From: Pseudomonadales bacterium
GTDB lineage: Bacteria; Pseudomonadota; Gammaproteobacteria; Pseudomonadales; UBA7239
Length of the DNA: 64,000 nt
Direction of reading: 5' to 3'
Assembly: GCA_041395665.1 (NCBI GenBank)
Contig: JAWLAB010000003.1
Location: 186,001-250,000 of the forward strand
The notes under the pieces were generated by a model. The model had not been told where the DNA came from and did not search any database. It saw only the letters and a list, made by a program, of their open reading frames with translations. Shown here in pieces: positions 34,572 to 43,582 of the stretch. Each line of letters begins with the position of its first letter. Position 1 is the stretch's first letter. The position numbers and the translations under genes were made by a program.

Positions 34572-35021
34572 TCAGTTGCTGTTAATGGATAAATTCGGCG
34601 TGCGATTCACTTCTATCCAATATTTGGCCAAATCATGAATCACCTCAGCAAATTCATCGAAGTTGACCGGTTTTTGTACATAGCTATTTGCGCCGAGGCT
34701 GTAGCCAGCAATGATGTCTGTTTCTTGGCGTGAAGAAGTCATCAGTACAACGGGGTGATAACGCGTACGTGGATCTTGGCGCACACGGCGCAACACATCT
34801 AAACCATTGAGTTTAGGTAATTTCATATCCAGCAGAATTAAACTAGGCTGTTCGCGAGTGTCTCGCTCGCTGTATAGCCCACTGCCAAACAAATAATCTA
34901 AGGCCTCAGAACCATCACGGACGACGATAACATCCTGCACCTGCTTACAGCTGCGCAGTGCGCGCAAAGCAAGCAATTCATCGTCAGCATTGTCTTCAAC
35001 CAAAAGGATCGTGTTCTGCAT
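34572..35021 (-). CDS. Single-domain response regulator (Rcp1-like)
   Basis: The protein is 149 residues, a CheY-like receiver with no output domain. LLVEDNADD supplies the acidic residues, LILLDMKLPKLNGLDVLRR the phospho-Asp, VLMTSS the switch Thr/Ser, and QKPVNFDEF the conserved Lys. LFGSG and a long loop after the third helix are typical of Rcp1-type regulators, which often pair with phytochrome or hybrid kinases. No kinase is near. It lies between the radical SAM gene and the GGDEF-EAL regulator on the same strand, which suggests a short signalling operon. Confidence 0.92.
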   Translation of the reverse strand: MQNTILLVEDNADDELLALRALRSCKQVQDVIVVRDGSEALDYLFGSGLYSERDTREQPSLILLDMKLPKLNGLDVLRRVRQDPRTRYHPVVLMTSSRQETDIIAGYSLGANSYVQKPVNFDEFAEVIHDLAKYWIEVNRTPNLSINSN

Positions 35022-35099
35022 AGCGACGGCATACCTATCATTATTGTCTATTTATGTTTACAGCATTGTGCTGTTCGAGCTAGCCACTGGCAATAGCTT

Positions 35100-37019
35100 T
35101 CAGCTCAATACGGCACCCACTTGTGTGGCATCCATCACATTAATCATCGTTTCATTCGTCAAGGACCAATCGCCGCGCATCCAATTACCGCCGTCTGGAT
35201 CTTTGAGTACCGTGCCAACACCGCCTGGGTACTTCACTGTCAGAGAGCTGTCGCCTTGAAAAGCGGCTGCAGGCGGTAAATCCATGGCTTCCAGTGCTTG
35301 AATAATGCGTGGTGCATCGCAAGAAAAATGATGAATTTCTGTTGAAGGATTGCCTTTGCGCGGGCACAAGGCTTTATCTAAATCCAACATCCAATCTACA
35401 CGCTGGTGCAAGGCGGCGCTTGCACCATGCTCCACTAGCCACTCGTTAATTGCCTCACGAATGAGCGCGAAGCTGAGATCAATATCATCAAACAATGCCA
35501 CATAAAGCTCGGCACGATTTTCGTAAATTTTTAGTTTTTCATGCACAGTCAATTCATTCACAGGCGATGTGGTAATGATGTGACCAAAATGTTTTAGCAA
35601 ATGTTTCAAAATAGCGCGCATCAATGGCGAGGCAGGAATACTCGCTTCTAATGCTAAATAACGAATAGTGAATGGCAATAAAGTGCCATGTACTAACACC
35701 ATGTGTGCAGCAATCAAGAAGTAACCTTCTAGCCCTTCTTCCACACTAAAAGTGTGGCAGCCAATCACATACTCGCCTTTTGCGCGACCATAACCAGCCA
35801 CTGGCACGGCTTCGATTTCATACTCAAAACGCTTTTCGTAAAACTCTGTGCCAGGCAATAAGTTGTAAGTAAAAATATTTACATTTGGAAAAGTGGCAAT
35901 CAACTTATCGAGATTGCGCTCGAAATCCGCCAAATTATCGCCGGGCAATCCCCAAATTAATTCTGCAGCAATCGGCACACCCGCTTCTGCCATCGCCTTA
36001 GCAATTGGCTCGTACTCATTCGCCGCCATGTTTTTGCGATTGGATAATTCAAGCGCCAAAGGCGTTAAGGTTTGCAAGGCCAATTGATAATGAGGCAACA
36101 AGCCGTGTTGATTGAGCATCAGCACAATTTCTTGCACGCGCGGGTTGTGTTTCTTAGACCAAGATGTTGCAAAAGTTGAAGGCAAGCCTGTTTTATCTTT
36201 CAACTCACAGACAATGCGGGTTTTTTCGATATCTTCTTTCAGCGCACCAAAATTGGAATCTGCAAGCCAGATATTGGCGATACCAGCGTTAACGATTTTT
36301 TCCCAATCGCTACGCGTGCGCTCTAAAGGGAATTGATAAATCTTGGTGCCCAACATGCCTGTGCCCCACTCACAGAACGAGCACTTGAACGGACAGCCTC
36401 GACTGGTTTCATACGCCACAGATTCGTACAGCGGTTTCCCTTCATCATCCGTTAATGGAATAACCTCCAATGCAGAAGGAAAAACAGAGAGATCGGTGGT
36501 GCGCGCGCGCGTGGCATTCTTAACGATTGCGCCGTCCTCAACGAAAGCCAAGCCATCAATACTGCGCCAATTTTTAAGATGTGCGCTGTCTAACCAATCG
36601 ACAAAAGTAAATTCACCTTCACCCATGGCGATAGCATCGACAGGATCAATCAACAAATAATCTTCCACTTGTTGCACATGCGGCCCACCGAGAATAATCC
36701 AAATTGCCGGGCAGCTTTGGCGTATGCGTTTAATGAGGTTAATAAACTCGGCGGCATTCCATGTATAAACACTAAAGCCGACAACAGGTTGTAAGCCTTG
36801 CGACAGAGCTTGTTCCGCCAGAGGTAAACACTGCTTGAGCCACTGTTCTTGAAACCAAGGTTCGATATTTTCCCGCACTAAAAAATGTACTAGCTCAATA
36901 TCCGTACTTTCTGCTGTCTTACCGTATTTTTGAAAGCAGGCTTTCAAACCGCCCGTTGTCATCGGTGCGGCAGAAAATCGCTCACTGTCCATACTAAATA
37001 GCCAAACGGGTCTTTTCAT
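35100..37019 (-). CDS. B12-binding-type radical SAM protein, function unknown
   Basis: The protein is 639 residues. The N-terminal about 150 residues form a Rossmann-like B12-binding-type domain (ILGGPHVQQVEDYLL, DAIAMGEGEFTFVDWL). The radical SAM core follows, with the 4Fe-4S cysteines Cys209, Cys213 and Cys216 (CPFKCSFC). ELIWGLPGDNLADFERNLD is a typical barrel strand. About 250 C-terminal residues have no motif I know. I do not see a classic DxHxxG cobalamin motif, so cobalamin may be bound base-off without a His or not at all. Substrate unknown. It starts 14 bases after holB. Confidence 0.85.
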   Translation of the reverse strand: MKRPVWLFSMDSERFSAAPMTTGGLKACFQKYGKTAESTDIELVHFLVRENIEPWFQEQWLKQCLPLAEQALSQGLQPVVGFSVYTWNAAEFINLIKRIRQSCPAIWIILGGPHVQQVEDYLLIDPVDAIAMGEGEFTFVDWLDSAHLKNWRSIDGLAFVEDGAIVKNATRARTTDLSVFPSALEVIPLTDDEGKPLYESVAYETSRGCPFKCSFCEWGTGMLGTKIYQFPLERTRSDWEKIVNAGIANIWLADSNFGALKEDIEKTRIVCELKDKTGLPSTFATSWSKKHNPRVQEIVLMLNQHGLLPHYQLALQTLTPLALELSNRKNMAANEYEPIAKAMAEAGVPIAAELIWGLPGDNLADFERNLDKLIATFPNVNIFTYNLLPGTEFYEKRFEYEIEAVPVAGYGRAKGEYVIGCHTFSVEEGLEGYFLIAAHMVLVHGTLLPFTIRYLALEASIPASPLMRAILKHLLKHFGHIITTSPVNELTVHEKLKIYENRAELYVALFDDIDLSFALIREAINEWLVEHGASAALHQRVDWMLDLDKALCPRKGNPSTEIHHFSCDAPRIIQALEAMDLPPAAAFQGDSSLTVKYPGGVGTVLKDPDGGNWMRGDWSLTNETMINVMDATQVGAVLS

Positions 37020-37033
37020 ACTTCACCTACTAA

Positions 37034-38026
37034 TTAACTGAGTAACATCCACTCAATGAGCAATGTTTCTAACAACATCCGCGCATTGGGGTTAGCTGTG
37101 CCTAATATTTTTCGCCGTGCCACCAACAAAGAGTCATAAAACTTTAACAAAGCTGCACGAGGATTACTGCGTGTTTGTTGATGCACTAGCGTCAACCACC
37201 AATCCAAAATAATCACGGGATCTTGTTTGGCAAGTGATTCTGCAGCAGACAGATAATTCATGTCTCCATTGCGAGCAGCACTCAAAGTTTCCATAGTTTC
37301 TTTGTGCAACACATCATGCTGTTCGTTCGCAGCGTCCAGTGCTTTTAAGGGGGCGTTATGTGTAAAAGATAGAACAACCTGAGCACGATCCGCCGAAATC
37401 TGCTGCTGTTGTAACCACTGTATTGACTGCTCTTTGCTGGGTGTTGGACAAAACAATGCTTGGCAGCGGCTGCGTAGTGTCGGCAATAAACGCGAAGGTT
37501 GATGCGAAACGAGAATGATGTGCATATCCTCGCCTGGCTCTTCCAGTGTTTTCAGCAGTGCATTGGCGGCATTGTGGTTCATCCACTCCGCAGGCTCAAT
37601 CAAAGCGACGCGCTTGCCATTTTGGTGTGCTGTTTGCACACCAAATTGAATTAAATCACGGATGCAATCAATTTTAATTTGTTTGCTCGGCACAGCCGTT
37701 TTTTTCGTTTTTGATTTTTTAGGTTCGTCATCGCCATCGATTTTATCGAGACCGTAATGATTATCAGCGAGAAAAAAATCCGGATGAGAACCGGCCGCAA
37801 ACATTTGGCAGGCATAACAGCTGCGGCAAGGTAAATGCTGTTGTGGTTTTTCACACAACAGTGAAAGTGCTAGTAATCGCGCCAAATGCCCTTTCCCGAT
37901 TCCTGCGGTACCGTGCAGCAACAACGCATGGGGTAGACGCCGCTGTTCATTACGCTCAACCAAGGATTGCCAAAGTGATGCTTGCCACGGCAATGGCGCC
38001 AATGTCAATACAGTATTGCTACTCAT
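37034..38026 (-). CDS. holB: DNA polymerase III delta' subunit
   Basis: Part of the clamp loader that opens and loads the beta clamp. The protein is 330 residues. Walker A-like GTAGIGKGH at 39-47, a zinc module of four cysteines (about 63-78, CEKPQQHLPCRSCYAC), VALIEPAEWMNHNAANALLKTLEEP, and the SRC segment (LRSRCQ) are present. A Lys-rich loop (KKSKTKK) is inserted before the sensor region. It overlaps tmk by four bases. In Pseudomonas the usual next genes are pilZ and tatD; here a radical SAM gene follows. Confidence 0.93.
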   Translation of the reverse strand: MSSNTVLTLAPLPWQASLWQSLVERNEQRRLPHALLLHGTAGIGKGHLARLLALSLLCEKPQQHLPCRSCYACQMFAAGSHPDFFLADNHYGLDKIDGDDEPKKSKTKKTAVPSKQIKIDCIRDLIQFGVQTAHQNGKRVALIEPAEWMNHNAANALLKTLEEPGEDMHIILVSHQPSRLLPTLRSRCQALFCPTPSKEQSIQWLQQQQISADRAQVVLSFTHNAPLKALDAANEQHDVLHKETMETLSAARNGDMNYLSAAESLAKQDPVIILDWWLTLVHQQTRSNPRAALLKFYDSLLVARRKILGTANPNARMLLETLLIEWMLLS

Positions 38027-38667
38027 GAAGATGTGCAGCTCGCAATAAATTCTTGCAAACAGTGAACAATATTTTCCTGCACTGCCATCAAAGGCTGGCC
38101 TGCATCAATAATGCGAAATCTCTCAGGAAACTGTTTTGCGCGTTGGCGATACATAGCGCGCACTGCTTCAAAAAAGCTGTGCTGTTCGCGTTCAAAGCGA
38201 TCAATGTGATCACGATTACTCAAGCGTGCCATGCCTGTACTGACATCCACATCCAACAATAATGTTAAATCGGGCTGCAACTCACCTTGCACCAGCGTTT
38301 CTAATATAAAAATAGTTTCAATAGATAGCTTGCGGCCACCACCTTGGTAAGCGTAAGTGGCATCCGTAAAGCGATCACACAGTACCCACTCACCGCGCTG
38401 TAATGCCGGCAAAATCACCTGCTGTAAATGTTGTGCGCGCGCAGCAAACATCAATAACAGTTCTGTTTTTTCACAAACAGCTTCTTCGCGTGGCGCCAAC
38501 AACAATTGACGCACTTCTTCAGCCAGCGGCGTGCCGCCAGGCTCGCGTGTTTTGATGAAGGGAATAGATTGCGAGTGTAGAAAGGTTTCAATGCAATGAA
38601 TATTGGTCGATTTACCAACACCTTCCCCGCCTTCAACAGTAATAAATTTTCCTCTTGCTGTACTCAT
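38023..38667 (-). CDS. tmk: Thymidylate kinase
   Basis: Phosphorylates dTMP to dTDP. The protein is 214 residues. P-loop EGGEGVGKST at about 12-21, the TREPGGTPLAEEVR segment, the DRF motif in LCDRFTDATYAYQGGGR, and LLLDVDVSTGMARLSNR are all standard for the bacterial enzyme. ATGA-type overlaps with both mltG and holB show a tight operon. Confidence 0.96.
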   Translation of the reverse strand: MSTARGKFITVEGGEGVGKSTNIHCIETFLHSQSIPFIKTREPGGTPLAEEVRQLLLAPREEAVCEKTELLLMFAARAQHLQQVILPALQRGEWVLCDRFTDATYAYQGGGRKLSIETIFILETLVQGELQPDLTLLLDVDVSTGMARLSNRDHIDRFEREQHSFFEAVRAMYRQRAKQFPERFRIIDAGQPLMAVQENIVHCLQEFIASCTSS

Positions 38668-39737
38668 GGCGCGGGCTCTTGTTGCTGTTGCTCTACTGCA
38701 GCAGGCGGTGGCAATGAGCGATAGTTGTCGTTTTTACGCAGCTGATATTCGTTTATAGCATTTTGGTGCTGAACCAGCGTCTCTGAAAAAGTATGCGTGC
38801 CATCGCCTTTAGCCACAAAAAATAGCGTATTGCCTTCTGCAGGATGCAGTGCTGCATTGATAGCCGCACGCCCCGGCATGGCGATTGGTGTAGGCGGCAA
38901 ACCGTCAATCACATAAGTATTCCATGGTGAAGGTTCTTTCAAATGACTTCGTTTTAGGTTGCCTGTAAATCCAGCCCCCAAACCATAAATGACTGTTGGA
39001 TCCGTCTGCAGTTTCATGCCCTTCTGCATCCGGCGCACAAAAACCCCAGAAATTTGTTTTCTTTCATGAGCAGCGCCTGTTTCTTTTTCAATAATACTTG
39101 CCATAGTAAGCGCTTCATACGAGGTTTTATAGGGAAGGTTCTGCGCTCTATTTTTCCATTCTTCTTCTAAGATAGATTTCATTCTGCCGTGAGCAACTCG
39201 CAGCACATCTGACACTTTCATACCACTGACAAAGCTGTATGTGTCTGGAAAAAAGTAGCCTTCCGCTTTATTCCTTTCAAAGCCTAATAGCTTCTTATAA
39301 TCTTCATCTTTAAGATGAGTGACATCATCAATTAATTTTTTCTGGCTCAGCAGCAACTTCATTGCATCTGAAAATGTACTTCCTTCAATCAAAGTAACTT
39401 GGTACTGAATCACTTTACCAGATGCTAGTTTCTGTAATAGGGCTTCGCCTGTTATTCCCTGTTGCAACTCATATTCCCCTGCACGGATATGTGTTTGATT
39501 TTTCCAGCGCGCGTAAACCAATAACCATTTAGGATGACGAACGATACCTTTATCAGCTAAACGCATCACTACACTGGTCAGCGTCTCCCCCTGACCGACC
39601 AAAACTGTATGTGTGTCGTTATCCAACTTGATCGGCCTGTATAGCGTACGGTTAACCTCCCAAACACCGTATAAAACCGAGATAAGAAAAAGAAATACCA
39701 AAGTTTGTACAACATAACGCGCAGTAAACTTAGCCAT
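38664..39737 (-). CDS. mltG: Endolytic peptidoglycan transglycosylase MltG
   Basis: Cleaves nascent glycan strands at the inner membrane and sets their length. The protein is 357 residues from the ATG at 39737, chosen because GAGG lies just before it; an in-frame ATG at 39749 is also possible. One N-terminal membrane helix is followed by a LysM-like part and the YceG domain: EGYFFPDTYSF, MASIIEKETG with the catalytic Glu, and LQTDPTVIYGLG, SPWNTYVIDGLPPTPIAMPG. The Pro/Gln-rich tail (AAVEQQQQEPAP) is low complexity. Confidence 0.95.
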   Translation of the reverse strand: MAKFTARYVVQTLVFLFLISVLYGVWEVNRTLYRPIKLDNDTHTVLVGQGETLTSVVMRLADKGIVRHPKWLLVYARWKNQTHIRAGEYELQQGITGEALLQKLASGKVIQYQVTLIEGSTFSDAMKLLLSQKKLIDDVTHLKDEDYKKLLGFERNKAEGYFFPDTYSFVSGMKVSDVLRVAHGRMKSILEEEWKNRAQNLPYKTSYEALTMASIIEKETGAAHERKQISGVFVRRMQKGMKLQTDPTVIYGLGAGFTGNLKRSHLKEPSPWNTYVIDGLPPTPIAMPGRAAINAALHPAEGNTLFFVAKGDGTHTFSETLVQHQNAINEYQLRKNDNYRSLPPPAAVEQQQQEPAP

Positions 39738-40551
39738 AAAGCCTCGCATAGCCGAGCATAGAAAGTTTTTGCCAAATTTTTGTTACCGTCTCTGTATGCA
39801 GTGCAATTTTGCTCACACCGATAGATTGCACAGGCACAATGCCAATCACGCTATTACAGAGAAACATTCCCTCTGCATTCAAGCAGTCTTGTAATGTCAG
39901 GCGTGTTTCTTCGACTGCCATGCCGATATCTGCGGCGAGTTGCTGCAAAACAAAAGCACGCATCACGCCTGCAACACCACAGGATTTCAAGTTTGGTGTC
40001 AGCAATGTGTTTTTTTGCAAAACAAATACATTGCTACTGATGCCCTCAATCACACTACCTTGTGTATCCAACATCAAGCCGTCGTCATAAAGTGATTTGT
40101 TCAGTTCACCTGTCGTCAATACTTGTTCTAAACGACTGAGATGCTTGATGCCTGCCAGTGCAGGATTGTGTGCTACACGCTGACGACACAAATGCAAACG
40201 CAGGCCTTGTGTAATGCGCTGCTGCGAGAATTGTGGTGCCGGATAAGCCTTAATACTGACGGAGTAATTGGTGTTTGCTGGTGAATAGCCACGCTGACCG
40301 CCGCTGCGTGCCACAATAATTTTTACGACCGCTAGCGATTGCTGTTTCGCACATTGTTGAAAACTATTTTCGATAGTGGCGATGTCGCAATCCATGCGTA
40401 AACGCTTTGCCGCATCAATCAATCGCGCACGATGGAAAGCCCATAACGGCGCTTTACCATCGACAACCAAGACAGTTTCAAAAAAACCATCACCGTAAGA
40501 AACAGCGCGTTCCCAATTTTGAGGAATAGCCACTGATTGCACGGCTACCAC
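39730..40551 (-). CDS. pabC: 4-amino-4-deoxychorismate lyase
   Basis: PLP enzyme that releases pyruvate from aminodeoxychorismate to give p-aminobenzoate for folate. The protein is 273 residues, fold type IV. YGDGFFETVLV is the N-terminal signature. KHLSRLEQVL carries the expected PLP lysine, and VIEGISSNVF and LNAEGMFLCNSVIGIVPV follow. The location between fabF and mltG is the classic one for pabC. It overlaps mltG by eight bases. Confidence 0.94.
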   Translation of the reverse strand: MVAVQSVAIPQNWERAVSYGDGFFETVLVVDGKAPLWAFHRARLIDAAKRLRMDCDIATIENSFQQCAKQQSLAVVKIIVARSGGQRGYSPANTNYSVSIKAYPAPQFSQQRITQGLRLHLCRQRVAHNPALAGIKHLSRLEQVLTTGELNKSLYDDGLMLDTQGSVIEGISSNVFVLQKNTLLTPNLKSCGVAGVMRAFVLQQLAADIGMAVEETRLTLQDCLNAEGMFLCNSVIGIVPVQSIGVSKIALHTETVTKIWQKLSMLGYARLYG

Positions 40552-40561
40552 CAGCTACGCG

Positions 40562-41800
40562 TCAGATTTTTCCGAACAGCAGCGTGCCATTAGTGCCACC
40601 AAAACCAAACGAGTTCGACATCGCGTAGCGAATTGTCATGGTTTGTGGTTGATGCGGCACAAAATTCAAATCACAGCCGTCGTCTGGATTATCTAAATTG
40701 ATGGTTGGCGGCGCGACTTGATCGCGAATGGCCAACACAGAAAAAATTGCTTCAATCGCGCCGGCTGCACCCAACAAATGTCCGGTCATGGATTTAGTTG
40801 AACTCACGGCAACTTGCGCAGCGGCATTACCCATCACACTTTTGACTGCGCGACATTCCGCAACATCACCCGCTGGTGTGGAAGTGCCATGCGCGTTGAT
40901 GTATTGCAAATCTGCTGCATTAATTTTTGCATCGCGCAATGCATTCATCATGGAACGCGCTGCACCGTTGCCATCTTCTGGTGGCGAAGTCATGTGATAA
41001 GCGTCATCGCTCATACCAAAACCGCACAACTCTGCATAAATTTTTGCACCGCGTTGTTTGGCGCTTTCGTATTCTTCCAACACCACAATGCCTGCGCCGT
41101 CGGCGAGTACAAAACCGTCGCGGTCTTTATCCCAAGGGCGACTCGCTGCGGCTGGATTGTCATTGCGTGTCGACAACGCACGCGCTGCGGCAAAGCCACC
41201 CAAACCCACGGGTGTGCATGCCATTTCTGCACCACCGGCGACCATCATGTCTGCTTCGCCGAGTGCAATCATGCGTGCAGCCAAACCGATGTTATGCGTG
41301 CCTGTTGTGCAAGCGGTAGTGACGGCGATATTTGGGCCGCGCAAACCGTATTTGATCGCTAAGTTACCAGAGACCATATTGATGATGCTGCCCGGCACAA
41401 AAAACGGCGAAATACGACGGGGGCCTTTGGTGTTGATCAAATCGCGGCTTTCTTCAATCGCACCAATACCACCAATACCAGAACCAATCGCAGAACCGCA
41501 GCGATCCGCATTTTCTTCTGTCACCACAAAACCGCTGTCTTCAACTGCTTGAATGCTGGCGACTAAGCCATACTGAATAAATGCGTCCATTTTGCGCGCA
41601 TCTTTCAAGGGCATGTACTGCTCAATATCCAAACCGCGAATATTGCCGGCAAATTGCGTGGTGAACGGCGAAGCATCGAAGTGTTCAATCGGCGCAATAC
41701 CACTTTTCGATGCCAACACGCCTTCCCATGTACTAGCGACGGTGTTGCCCAACGGCGTAACCATGCCCAGACCTGTAACTACCACTCTTCTGCCTAACAC
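40562..41800 (-). CDS. fabF: 3-oxoacyl-ACP synthase II
   Basis: Condenses malonyl-ACP with acyl-ACP during chain elongation and is needed for cis-vaccenate synthesis. The protein is 412 residues. The Cys-His-His triad is complete: Cys164 in TTACTTGTHNI, His in NAHGTSTPAGD, and His in STKSMTGHLLGAAG. The C-terminal NSFGFGGTNG loop is present. The gene follows acpP after 106 bases. Confidence 0.97.
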   Translation of the reverse strand: MLGRRVVVTGLGMVTPLGNTVASTWEGVLASKSGIAPIEHFDASPFTTQFAGNIRGLDIEQYMPLKDARKMDAFIQYGLVASIQAVEDSGFVVTEENADRCGSAIGSGIGGIGAIEESRDLINTKGPRRISPFFVPGSIINMVSGNLAIKYGLRGPNIAVTTACTTGTHNIGLAARMIALGEADMMVAGGAEMACTPVGLGGFAAARALSTRNDNPAAASRPWDKDRDGFVLADGAGIVVLEEYESAKQRGAKIYAELCGFGMSDDAYHMTSPPEDGNGAARSMMNALRDAKINAADLQYINAHGTSTPAGDVAECRAVKSVMGNAAAQVAVSSTKSMTGHLLGAAGAIEAIFSVLAIRDQVAPPTINLDNPDDGCDLNFVPHQPQTMTIRYAMSNSFGFGGTNGTLLFGKI

Positions 41801-41906
41801 GCCTAAATTTCCTCGTTATGTCACGACCAAAAAGAAAAGCCGCACTGCAAAGTAACGGCTTTTCAATTGATAACAGATGGTGAGCGAGCCGCTAAACGGC
41901 TCAACC

Positions 41907-42143
41907 TCATTTCAGATGAGTATTGGCGTAGTCAATCGCCAACTGAACAGTTGTAATCTTCTCAGCTTCTTCATCTGGAATCTCAATATCAAACTCTTCT
42001 TCCAGAGCCATGACGAGCTCAACAGTGTCCAGAGAATCTGCGCCCAAATCTTCTACAAAAGAGGCTTCGTTTTTAACATCTTCTTCTTTAACGCCGAGTT
42101 GCTCTGCAACGATCTTCTTAACGCGTTCTTCAATGCTGCTCAT
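41907..42143 (-). CDS. acpP: Acyl carrier protein
   Basis: Carries acyl intermediates on a phosphopantetheine arm. The protein is 78 residues from the ATG at 42143, giving MSSIEERVKKIVAEQLGV; an upstream in-frame ATG would add an untypical leader. The attachment site is Ser37 in EDLGADSLDTVEL. It is very acidic, as expected. fabG and fabD normally lie directly upstream; here they are about 20 kb away, so acpP probably has its own promoter in the 239-base region shared with the divergent ABC transporter. Confidence 0.97.
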   Translation of the reverse strand: MSSIEERVKKIVAEQLGVKEEDVKNEASFVEDLGADSLDTVELVMALEEEFDIEIPDEEAEKITTVQLAIDYANTHLK

Positions 42144-42322
42144 GGTTCTAGTTTGCTCCGTAGGGTTTATCAAGATCCGCACTGTCCTTTTTATTGGGGG
42201 TGCCGATTTCGAGCGGCCATTCTACCCGTATTTTTTTTCAAAAGGAAAGACTGTAAATACTTGCAAATATCGTAGTTTTCATGGCCAAAAAAATTGCTTT
42301 CTGTGCCTGCAATCGTAAAGTT

Positions 42323-42352
42323 TTGACATTGCCAGCAGCCCGCAAGGATAAT
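42323..42352 (+). promoter_or_regulatory. Sigma70-type promoter upstream of the ABC transporter genes
   Basis: A perfect TTGACA at 42323-42328 and GATAAT at 42347-42352 are separated by 18 bases, 31 bases before the ATG of the substrate-binding lipoprotein. AAGGA follows as a ribosome site. Confidence 0.72.
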
Positions 42353-42382
42353 CCTGCATCTTGAAAATCAAGGACTTTTCTC

Positions 42383-43564
42383 ATGCGTTTACCGATGATG
42401 GCTGCCTGCGGTCTCCTAGCTTCTGCGGCTTTACTGACTGGTTGTGGCAAATCTCCTGCAACAACTTCCACGCCTGCCGATAACAGTGCAAATAGCAACA
42501 CGCTCACGGTTCGCATTGGTCACGCCGCCCCGCTGACGGGTCCGCAAGCGCATCTCGGCAAAGACAATGAAAACGCTATTCGCTTGGCGATAGACGAGCT
42601 CAACAACGAAAACCTGCAAATCGGTGGCAAAACCGCCCACTTTGAGTTGATGTCGGAAGACGACATGGCTGACCCGCGTACCGCCACACAGGTGGCGCAA
42701 AGCTTGGTTGATGCCGGTGTCAGCGGCGTTATTGGGCATCTCAATTCCGGCACTTCCATTCCCGCATCGAAGATTTACCACGATGCTGGCTTGGTGCAAA
42801 TCTCCCCTTCTGCTACGGCCACCGCTTACACCGCCCAAGGCTTTTCCGGCGCATTCCGCGTCATGGCTAACGACAGCCAGCAAGGCAAGCAATTGGCACG
42901 CTACGCGGTAAATACATTAGGCATGAAGAAGCTGGCGATCATTGATGACCGCACCGCTTACGGGCAAGGCTTGGCCGATGTATTCGCTAAAACGGCAGAA
43001 TCTCTGGGCGCAACCATCGTGAAGCACGAGTTCACTACCGATAAATCCACCGACTTCAACGCCATTCTCACCAACATCAAAGGTTCAGACGCACAGCTGT
43101 TGTTCTTCGGCGGCATGGACGCACAAGGCGCACCGATGGTGAAACAAATGCGCGCGCTGGGCATCACCATGCCTTTTATGGGTGGCGATGGCGTTTACAC
43201 CGCCGAGTTTCTGAAATTGGCCGGCAATGATGCCGAAGGCGTGATCGGCTCTCTCCCCGGCATTCCACTGAGCAATATGAAAGGCGGCCCAGAGTTCAAA
43301 CAGAAATTTGAAGCCAAGTACGGCGTGATCCAGCTGTACGCACCTTATGTTTACGATGCCATGCGCATGATGGCAAAGGCGATGCAAGAAGCTGGCAGCA
43401 TTGATCCAGCAAAATACCGCCCCTTGTTAGCGAAAATGGAGTACCAAGGTCTGACCTCCAATATTCGCTTCGATGCCAAAGGCGATTTGCTCAACAGCCC
43501 CGTGTCTATCTATCAAGTACGCAATGGTCAGTGGCAATTTGCGCTGACAGCTAGCGATCAGTAA
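42383..43564 (+). CDS. Branched-chain amino acid-type ABC transporter substrate-binding lipoprotein
   Basis: Captures substrate in the periplasm for the permease encoded next. The protein is 393 residues. The N-terminal lipobox LLTGC with Cys21 marks a lipoprotein. The Leu/Ile/Val-binding fold (periplasmic binding type I) is seen in VRIGHAAPLTGPQAHLGKDNENA, DDMADPRTATQVAQSLVD, VIGHLNSGTSIPAS and AIIDDRTAYGQGLADVF. Similar proteins also bind amides, urea or aromatic acids, so the ligand is open. The promoter at 42323-42352 drives it. Confidence 0.92.
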   Translation: MRLPMMAACGLLASAALLTGCGKSPATTSTPADNSANSNTLTVRIGHAAPLTGPQAHLGKDNENAIRLAIDELNNENLQIGGKTAHFELMSEDDMADPRTATQVAQSLVDAGVSGVIGHLNSGTSIPASKIYHDAGLVQISPSATATAYTAQGFSGAFRVMANDSQQGKQLARYAVNTLGMKKLAIIDDRTAYGQGLADVFAKTAESLGATIVKHEFTTDKSTDFNAILTNIKGSDAQLLFFGGMDAQGAPMVKQMRALGITMPFMGGDGVYTAEFLKLAGNDAEGVIGSLPGIPLSNMKGGPEFKQKFEAKYGVIQLYAPYVYDAMRMMAKAMQEAGSIDPAKYRPLLAKMEYQGLTSNIRFDAKGDLLNSPVSIYQVRNGQWQFALTASDQ

Positions 43565-43582
43565 GCGCAGCTCGCCTCCACC

